From Crotalaria pallida (lineage: Eukaryota; Streptophyta; Magnoliopsida; Fabales; Fabaceae), in assembly GCA_037953625.1 (NCBI GenBank), contig CM075651.1, positions 66,202,501-66,266,500 of the forward strand: a DNA stretch of 64,000 nucleotides, given 5' to 3'. Position 1 is the first letter of the stretch. The number at the start of each line of letters is the position of its first letter. Shown here in pieces: positions 55,001-64,000 of the stretch. The notes beneath the pieces are model-generated. The model worked only from the letters and a program-made list of their open reading frames with translations. It made no database searches and was not told the DNA's origin. The translations under genes were made by a program, and so were the position numbers.

Positions 55001-58000
55001 TCACTTGCTAAGTTCATCATTTTATGTGGTTTACATCATTAGAGTGTGGGGTTCACTTGTCTAAGTTGATTAGAATGTGGGGTTCACTTGGCCAAGTTCA
55101 TTAGAGTGTGGGGTTCACTTGGCTAAGTTCATTAGAATGTGGGGTTCACTTGCTAAGTTCATTATTTTATGTGGTGTACATCATTAGAGTCTGGGGTTCA
55201 CTTGGCTATGTTGATTACAATGTGGGGTTCACTTGGCTAATTTATTATTTTATGTGGGGTTCACTTGGCTAAGTTCATCAGAATGTGGGGTTCACTTCAT
55301 TAAGTTCTCATTTTATGTGGTTTACATCATTGGAGTGTGGGGTTCACTAGTCTAAGTTGATTAGAATGTGGGGTTCACTTGGCTAAGTTCATTAGAGTGC
55401 GGGGTTCACTTGGCTAAGTTCATTAGAATGTGGGGTTCACTTGCTAAGTTCATTATTTTATGTGGTTTACATCATTAGAGTGTGGGGTTCACTTGGCTAA
55501 GTTCATTACAATGTGAGGTTCACTTGGCTAAGTTCATTATTTTATGTGGTTCACATCATTAGAGTGTGGGGTTCACTTGGCAAACTTCATTAGAAAGTGG
55601 GGTTCAATTGGCTAAGTTTATTATTTTATATGGGGTTCACTTGGATAAGTTCATTAGAAAGTGGGGTTCACTTGGCTAAGTTCATTAGAATGTGGGGTTT
55701 ACTTGCTAAGTTCATCATTTTATGTGGTTTACATCATTAGAGTGTGGGGTTCACTTGTCTAAGTTGATTAGAATGTAGGGTTCACTTGGCTAAGTTCATT
55801 AGAAAGTGGGGTTCACTTGGCTAAGTTCATCAGAATGTGGGGTTCACTTGCTAAGTTCATCATTTTATGTGGTTTACATCATTAGAGTGTGGGGTTCACT
55901 TGTCTAAGTTTATTAGAATGTGGGGTTCACTTGGCTAAGTTCATTAGAGTGTGGGGTTCACTTGGCTAAGTTCATTAAAATGTGGGGTTCACTTGCTAAG
56001 TTCATTATTTTATGTGGTTTACATCATTAGAGTGTGGGGTTCACTTGGCTAAGTTGATTACAATGTGGGGTTCACTTGGCTAAGTTTATTATTTTATGTG
56101 GGGTTCACTTGGCTAAGTTCATTTGAAAGTGGGGTTCACTTGGCTAAGTTCATCAGAATGTGGGGTTCACTTGCTAAGTTCATCATTTCATGTGGTTTAA
56201 ATCATTAGAGTGTGGGGTTCACTTGTCTAAGTTGATTAAAATGTCGGGTTCACTTGGCTAAGTTCATTAGAATGTGCGGTTCACTTGGCTAAGTTCATTA
56301 GAATGTGGGGTTCACTTGCTAAGTTCATTATTTTATGTGGTTTACATCATTAGACTGTGGGGTTCACTTGGCTAAGTTGATTACAATGTGGGGTTCACTT
56401 GGCTAAGTTTATTATTTTATGTGGGGTTCACTTGGCCAAGTTCATTAGAAAGTGGGGTTCACTTGGCTAAGTTCATTAGAATGTGGGGTTCACTTGCTAA
56501 GTTCATCATTTTATGTGGTTTACATCATAAGAGTGTGGGGTTCACTTGTCTAAGTTGATTAGAATGTGGGGTTCACTTGGCTAAGTTTATTATTTTATGT
56601 GGGGTTCACGTGGCTAAGTTCATTAGAAAATGGGGTTCACTTGGCTAAGTTCATTAGAATGTGGGGTTCACTTGCTAAGTTCATCAATTTATGTGGTTTA
56701 CATCATTAGAGTGGGGGGTTCACTTGTCTAAGTTGATTAGAATGTGGGGTTCACTTGGCTAAGTTCATTAGAAAGTGGGGTTCACTTGGCTAAGTTCATC
56801 AGAATGTGGGGTTCACTTCATTAAGTTCATCATTTTATGTGGTTTACATCATTAGAGTGTGGGGTTCACTTGTCTAAGTTGATTAGAATGTGGGGTTCAC
56901 TTGAGTAAGTTCATTAGAGTGTGGGGTTCACTTGGCTAAGTTCATCAGAATGTGGGGTTCACTTGCTAAGTTCATCTTTTTATGTGGTTTACATCATTAG
57001 AGTGTGGGATTCACTTGTCTAAGTTGATTAGAATGTGGGGTTCACTTTGCTAAGTTCATTAGAGTGTGGGGTTCACTTGGCTAAGTTCATCAGAATGTGG
57101 GGTTCACTTGCTAAGTTCATCATTTTATGTGGTTTACATCATTAGAGTGTGGGGTTCACTTGTCTAAGTTTATTAGAATGTGGGGTTCACTTGGCTAAGT
57201 TCATTAGAGTGTGGGGTTCACTTGGCTAAGTTCATTAAAATGTGGGGTTCACTTGCTAAGTTCATTATTTTATGTGGTTTACATCATTAGAGTGTGGGGT
57301 TCACTTGGCTAAGTTGATTACAATGTGGGGTTCACTTGGCTAAGTTTATTATTTTATGTGGGGTTCACTTGGCTAAGTTCATTTGAAAGTGGGGTTCACT
57401 TGCTAAGTTCATCATTTTATGTGGTTTACATCATTGGAGTGTGGGTTTCACTTGTCTAAGTTGATTAGAATGTGGGGTTCACTTGGCTAAGTTCATTAGA
57501 AAGTGGGGTTCACTTGGCTAAGTTCATCAGAATGTGGGGTTCACTTCATTAAGTTCATCATTTTATGTGGTTTACATCATTAGAGTGTGGGGTTCACTTG
57601 TCTAAGTTGTTTAGAATGTGGGGTTCACATGGCTAAGTTTATTATTTTATGTGGGGTTCACTTGGCTAAGTTCATTAGAAAGTGGGGTTCACATGGCTAA
57701 GTTCATTAGAATGTGGGGTTCACTTGCTAAGTTCATCATTTTATGTGGTTTACATCATTGGAGTGTGGGGTTCACTTGTCTAAGTTGTTTAGAATGTGGG
57801 GTTCACTTGGCTAAGTTCATTAGAAAGTGGGGTTCACTTGGCTAAGTTCATTAGAATGTGGGGTTCACTTGCTAAGTTCATCTTTTTATGTGGTTTACAT
57901 CATTAGAGTGTGGGGTTCACTTGTCTAAGTTGATTAGAATGTGGGGTCACTTGGCTAAGTTCATTAGAAAGTGAGGTTCACTTGGCTAAGTTCATCAGAA

Positions 58001-61000
58001 TGTGGGGTTCACTTCATTAAGTTCATCATTTTATGTGGTTTACATCATTAGAGTGTGGGGTTCACTAGTCTAAGTTGATTAGAATGTGGGGTTCACTTGG
58101 CTAAGTTCATTAGAGTGTGGGGTTCACTTGGCTAAGTTCATCAGAAAGTGGGGTTCACTTGCTAAGTTCATCATCTTATGTGGTTTACATCATTAGAGTG
58201 TGGGGTTCACTTGTCTAAGTTGATTAGAATGTGGGGTTCACTTGGCTAAGTTCATTAGAAAGTGGGGTTCACTTGGCTAAGTTCATCAGAATGTGGGGTT
58301 CACTTCATTAAGTTCATCATTTTATGTGGTTTACATCATTAGAGTGTGGGGTTCACTTGTCTAAGTTGATTAGAATGTGGGGTTCACATGGCTAAGTTCA
58401 TTAGAAAGTGGGGTTCACTTGGCTAAGTTCATTAGAATGTGGGGTTCACTTGCTAAGTTCATCATTTTATGTGGTTTACATCATTAGAGTGTGGGATTCA
58501 CTTGTCTAAGTTGATTAGAATGTGGGGTTCACTTGGCTAAGTTCATTAGAAAGTGAGGTTTACTTGGCTAAGTTCATCAGAATGTGGGGTTCACTTCATT
58601 AAGTTCATCATTTTATGTGGTTTACATCATTGGAGTGTGGGGTTCGCTTGTCTAAGTTGATTAGAATGTGGGGTTCACTTGGCTAAGTTCATTAGAAAGT
58701 GGGGTTCACTTGGCTAAGTTCATCAGAATGTGGGGTTCACTTGCTAAGTTCATCATTTTATATGGTTTACATCATTAGAGTTTGGGATTCACTTGTCTAA
58801 GTTGATTAGAATGTGGGGTTCACTTCATTAAGTTCATCATTTTATGTGGTTTACATCATTAGAGTGTGGGGTTCACTTGTCTAAGTTGTTTAGAATGTGG
58901 GGTTCACTTGGCTAAGTTTATTATTTTATGTGGGGTTCACTTGGCTAAGTTCATTAGAAAGTGGGGTTCACATGGCTAAGTTCATTAGAATGTGGGGTTC
59001 ACTTGCTAAGTTCATCATTTTATGTGGTTTACATCATTGGAGTGTGGGGTTCACTTGTCTAAGTTGATTAGAATGTGGGGTTCACTTGGCTAAGTTCATT
59101 AGAAAGTGGGGTTCACTTGGCTAAGTTCATTAGAATGTGGGGTTCACTTGCTAAGTTCATCTTTTTATGTGGTTTACATCATTAGAGTGTGGGGTTCACT
59201 TGTCTAAGTTGATTAGAATGTGGGGTCACTTGGCTAAGTTCATTAGAAAGTGAGGTTCACTTGGCTAAGTTCATCAGAATGTGGGGTTCACTTCATTAAG
59301 TTCATAATTTAATGTGGTTTACATCATTAGAGTGTGGGGTTCACTAGTCTAAGTTGATTAGAATGTGGGGTTCACTTGGCTAAGTTCATTAGAAAGTGAG
59401 GTTCACTTGGCTAAGTTCATCAGAATGTGGGGTTCCCTTCATTAAGTTCATCATTTAATGTGGTTTACATCATTAGAGTGTGGGGTTCACTTGGCTAAGT
59501 TCATCAGAAAGTGGGGTTCACTTGCTAAGTTCATCATTTTATGTGGTTTACATCATTAGAGTGTGGGGTTCACTTGTCTAAGTTGATTAGAATGTGGGGT
59601 TCACTTGGCTAAGTTCATTAGAAAGTGGGGTTCACTTGGCTAAGTTCATCAGAATGTGGGGTTCACTTCATTAAGTTCATCATTTTATGTGGTTTACATC
59701 ATTAGAGTGTGGGGTTCACTTGTCTAAGTTGATTAGAATGTGGGGTTCACATGGCTAAGTTCATTAGAAAGTGGGGTTCACTTGGCTAAGTTCATTAGAA
59801 TGTGGGGTTCACTTGCTAAGTTCATCATTTTATGTGGTTTACATCATTGGAGTGTGGGGTTCACTTGTCTAAGTTGATTAGAATGTGGGGTTCACTTGGC
59901 TAAGTTCATTAGAAAGTGGGGTTCACTTGGCTAAGTTCATTAGAATGTGGGGTTCACTTGCTAAGTTCATCTTTTTATGTGGTTTACATCATTAGAGTGT
60001 GGGGTTCACTTGTCTAAGTTGATTAGAATGTGGGGTCACTTGGCTAAGTTCATTAGAAAGTGAGGTTCACTTGGCTAAGTTCATCAGAATGTGGGGTTCA
60101 CTTCATTAAGTTCATCATTTAATGTGGTTTACATCATTAGAGTGTGGGGTTCACTAGTCTAAGTTGATTAGAATGTGGGGTTCACTTGGCTAAGTTCATT
60201 AGAAAGTGAGGTTCACTTGGCTAAGTTCATCAGAATGTGGGGTTCCCTTCATTAAGTTCATCATTTAATGTGGTTTACATCATTAGAGTGCGGGGTTCAC
60301 TTGGCTAAGTTCATCAGAAAGTGGGGTTCACTTGCTAAGTTCATCATTTTATGTGGTTTACATCATTAGAGTGTGGGGTTCACTTGTCTAAGTTGATTAG
60401 AATGTGGGGTTCACTTGGCTAAGTTCATTAGAAAGTGGGGTTCACTTGGCTAAGTTCATCAGAATGTGGGGTTCACTTCATTAAGTTCATCATTTTATGT
60501 GGTTTACATCATTAGAGTGTGGGGTTCACTTGTCTAAGTTGATTAGAATGTGGGGTCACTTGGCTAAGTTCATTAGAAAGTGAGGTTCACTTGGCTAAGT
60601 TCATCAGAATGTGGGGCTCACTTCATTAAGTTCATCATTTAATGTGGTTTACATCATTAGAGTGTGGGGTTCACTAGTCTAAGTTGATTAGAATGTGGGG
60701 TTCACTTGGCTAAGTTCATTAGAGTGTGGGGTTCACTTGGCTAAGTTCATCAGAAAGTGGGGTTCACTTGCTAAGTTCATCATTTTATGTGGTTTACATC
60801 ATTAGAGTGTGGGGTTCACTTGTCTAAGTTGATTAGAATGTGGGGTTCACTTGGCTAAGTTCATTAGAAAGTGGGGTTCACTTGGCTAAGTTCATCAGAA
60901 TGTGGGGTTCACTTGCTAAGTTCATCATTTTATGTGGTTTACATCATTAGAGTGTGGGGTTCACTTGTCTAAGTTGATTAGAATGTGGGGTTCACTTGGC

Positions 61001-64000
61001 CAAGTTCATTAGAGTGTGGGGTTCACTTGGCTAAGTTCATTAGAATGTGGGGTTCACTTGCTAAGTTCAGTATTTTATGTGGTGTACATCATTAGAGTCT
61101 GGGGTGCACTTGGCTATGTTGATTACAATGTGGGGTTCACTTGGCTAAGTTTATTATTTTATGTGGGGTTCACTTGGCTAAGTTCATTAGAAAGTGAGGT
61201 TCACTTGCTAAGTTCATCATTTTATGTGGTTTACATCATTGGAGTGTGGGGTTCACTAGTCTAAGTTGATTAGAATGTGGGGTTCACTTGGCTAAGTTCA
61301 TTAGAAAGTGGGGTTCACTTGGCTAAGTTCATCAGAATGTGGGGTTCACTTCATTAAGTTCATCATTTTATGTGGTTTACATCATTAGAGTGTGAGGTTC
61401 ACTTGTCTAAGTTGATTAGAATGTGGGGTCACTTGGCTAAGTTCATTAGAAAGTGAGGTTCACTTGGCTAAGTTCATCAGAATGTGGGGTTCACTTCATT
61501 AAGTTTATCATTTAATGTGGTTTACATCATTAGAGTGTGGGGTTCACTAGTCTAAGTTGATTAGAATGTGGGGTTCACTTGGCTAAGTTCATTAGAGTGC
61601 GGGGTTCACTTGGCTAAGTTCATCAGAAAGTGGGGTTCACTTGCTAAGTTCATCATTTTATGTGGTTTACATCATTAGAGTGTGGGGTTCACTTGTCTAA
61701 GTTGATTAGAATGTGGGGTTCACTTGGCTAAGTTCATGATAAAGTGGGGTTCACTTGGCTAAGTTCATCAGAATGTGGGGTTCACTTGCTAAGTTCATCA
61801 TTTTATGTGGTTTACATCATTAGAGTGTGGGGTTCACTTGTCTAAGTTGATTAGAATGTGGGGTTCACTTGGCCAAGTTCATTAGAGTGTGGGGTTCACT
61901 TGGCTAAGTTCATTAGAATGTGGGGTTCACTTGCTAAGTTCATTATTTTATGTGGTGTACATCATTAGAGTCTGGGGTTCACTTGGCTATGTTGATTACA
62001 ATGTGGGGTTCACTTGGCTAATTTATTATTTTATGTGGGGTTCACTTGGCTAAGTTCATTAGAAAGTGGGGTTCACTTGGCTAAGTTCATTAGAATGTGG
62101 GTTCACTTGCTAAGTTCATCATTTTATGTGGTTTACGTCATTGGAGTGTGGGGTTCACTTGTCTAAGTTGATTAGAATGTGGGGTTCACTTGGCTAAGTT
62201 CATTAGAAAGTGGGGTTCACTTGGCTAAGTTCATTAGAATGTGGGGTTCACTTGCTAAGTTCATCTTTTTATGTGGTTTACATCATTAGAGTGTGGGGTT
62301 CACTTGTCTAAGTTGATTAGAATGTGGGGTCACTTGGCTAAGTTCATTAGAAAGTGAGGTTCACTTGGCTAAGTTCATCAGAATGTGGGGTTCACTTCAT
62401 TAAGTTCATCATTTAATGTGGTTTACATCATTAGAGTGTGGGGTTCACTAGTCTAAGTTGATTAGAATGTGGGGTTCACTTGGCTAAGTTCATTAGAGTG
62501 TGGGGTTCACTTGGCTAAGTTCATCAGAAAGTGGGGTTCACTTGCTAAGTTCATCATTTTATGTGGTTTACATCATTAGAGTGTGGGGTTCACTTGTCTA
62601 AGTTGATTAGAATGTGGGGTTCACTTGGCTAAGTTCATGAGAAAGTGGGGTTCACTTGGCTAAGTTCATCAGAATGTGGGGTTCACTTGCTAAGTTCATC
62701 AATTTATGTGGTTTACATCATTAGAGTGTGGGGTTCACTTGTCTAAGTTGATTAGAATGTGGGGTTCACTTGGCCAAGTTCATTAGAGTGTGGGGTTCAC
62801 TTGGCTAAGTTCATTAGAATGTGGGGTTCACTTGCTAAGTTCATTATTTTATGTGGTGTACATCATTAGAGTCTGGGGTGCACTTGGCTATGTTGATTAC
62901 AATGTGGGGTTCACTTGGCTAAGTTTATTATTTTATGTGGGGTTCACTTGGCTAAGTTCATTAGAAAGTGAGGTTCACTTGCTAAGTTCATCATTTTATG
63001 TGGTTTACATCATTGGAGTGTGGGGTTCACTTGTCTAAGTTGATTAGAATGTGGGGTTCACTTGGCTAAGTTCATTAGAAAGTGGGGTTCACTTGGCTAA
63101 GTTCATTAGAATGTGGGGTTCACTTGCTAAGTTCATCTTTTTATGTGGTTTACATCATTAGAGTGTGGGGTTCACTTGTCTAAGTTGATTAGAATGTGGG
63201 GTCACTTGGCTAAGTTCATTAGAAAGTGAGGTTCACTTGGCTAAGTTCATGAGAATGTGGGGTTCACTTCATTAAGTTCATCATTTAATGTGGTTTACAT
63301 CATTAGAGTGTGGGGTTCACTAGTCTAAGTTGATTAGAATGTGGGGTTCACTTGGCTAAGTTCATTAGAGTGTGGGGTTCACTTGGCTAAGTTCATCAGA
63401 AAGTGGGGTTCACTTGCTAAGTTCATCATTTTATGTGGTTTACATCATTAGAGTGTGGGGTTCACTTGTCTAAGTTGATTAGAATGTGGGGTTCACTTGG
63501 CTAAGTTCATTAGAAAGTGGGGTTCACTTGGCTAAGTTCATCAGAATGTGGGGTTCACTTCATTAAGTTCATCATTTTATGTGGTTTACATCATTAGAGT
63601 TTGAGGTTCACTTGTCTAAGTTGATTAGAATGTGGGGTCACTTGGCTAAGTTCATTAGAAAGTGAGGTTCACTTGGCTAAGTTCATCAGAATGTGGGGTT
63701 CACTTCATTAAGTTTATCATTTAATGTGGTTTACATCATTAGAGTGTGGGGTTCACTAGTCTAACTTGATTAGAATGTGGGGTTCACTTGGCTAAGTTCG
63801 TTAGAGTGCGGGGTTCACTTGGCTAAGTTCATCAGAAAGTGGGGTTCACTTGCTAAGTTCATCATTTTATGTGGTTTACATCATTAGAGTGTGGGGTTCA
63901 CTTGTCTAAGTTGATTAGAATGTGGGGTTCACTTGGCTAAGTTCATTATAAAGTGGGGTTCACTTGGCTAAGTTCATCAGAATGTGGGGTTCACTTGCTA
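46041..64000. repeat. Satellite array, main segment, runs off the window
   Basis: About 18 kb of one tandem family. Subunits of ~31 bp share GTGGGGTTCACTTGGCTAAG, with variants CTTGTCTAAG, CTTGCTAAG and CTTCATTAAG and a short ATTTTATGTGGTTTACATCA unit. These form a ~145-bp higher-order unit (TATGTGGTTT at 48241, 48386, 48531, 48677). Longer repeats are nested on top: 1,872 bp (e.g. 46643/48515, 47164/49036, 48250/50122), 2,475 bp (53041/55516), 6,781 bp (54235/61016), 810 bp (59431/60241) and 1,774 bp (61016/62790). No gene lies in it; the open frames at 54235, 57618, 61016 and 62790 are repeat artefacts. Confidence 0.98.

Noticed and set aside
54235..63038. Repeated 75-82 aa open frames (54235, 57618, 61016, 62790)
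   Set aside because: They are translations of the satellite unit, recur only where variants avoid stops, and show no domain or start context.
46041..64000. CRISPR-like repeat-spacer pattern
   Set aside because: Repeats and 'spacers' belong to one diverged satellite family in a plant genome; no unique spacers and no cas genes.
1..64000. tRNA or rRNA genes
   Set aside because: I saw no cloverleaf with A/B boxes or rRNA-like segments; the only tRNA-like matches are retrotransposon primer sites.

Overview
The window is plant nuclear DNA: spliced genes with GT..AG introns, plant-specific B3/REM and FAR1-type domains, Ty3 and copia LTR elements, Stowaway-type MITEs and a large satellite array. 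The envelope-less Athila-type retrotransposon and the FAR1, OTU and Ulp1-like gene families suit a eudicot, perhaps a legume; the species cannot be fixed from sequence alone.

Layout. (1) 1-7.1 kb is AT-rich intergenic DNA with TE relics: LTR-like termini, a Stowaway MITE (3516-3788), a copia-type solo LTR with 5-bp target duplication (5080-5314), and a MITE with 9-bp target duplication (6099-6445). (2) 7.2-9.4 kb (+) is a broken FAR1/MULE transposase-like gene. (3) 11.0-25.1 kb (-) holds two same-strand genes. An upstream gene encodes a 253-aa protein with an RNase H1 N-terminal (viroplasmin-type) domain and a coiled coil. The downstream 11-exon gene encodes a Ulp1/C48-like domain that lacks the family's catalytic His and Cys. 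Its third exon is split by a young, apparently complete Athila-like element (12867-22843, TSD CCTGA, one 1900-aa Gag-Pol ORF, no env). (4) 25.3-28 kb has more MITEs. (5) 28.1-33.7 kb (-) has a pair of two-B3-domain (REM) genes with the same four-exon, phase 0/1/0 structure. One has an in-frame TGA at the conserved GW tryptophan and the other is intact. Between them lies a FAR1-OTU fusion gene, also with an in-frame TGA where its family has Trp. (6) 33.8-34.2 kb is a 71-bp AT-rich tandem repeat. (7) From 34174 to the window end is a satellite of ~31-bp subunits in a ~145-bp higher-order unit, with larger nested duplications. It is interrupted at 34825-46040 by a Ty3-type element (TSD GTTCA) with 3.5-kb LTRs. 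That element has only gag and a degenerate protease start, no pol, plus an ORF and clustered ACTCGAGT palindromes in its LTR.

Together this looks like the border between a TE-rich gene segment and satellite heterochromatin. Exon models were built by joining open frames at GT/AG sites with consistent phase. No alignment or expression data were available.
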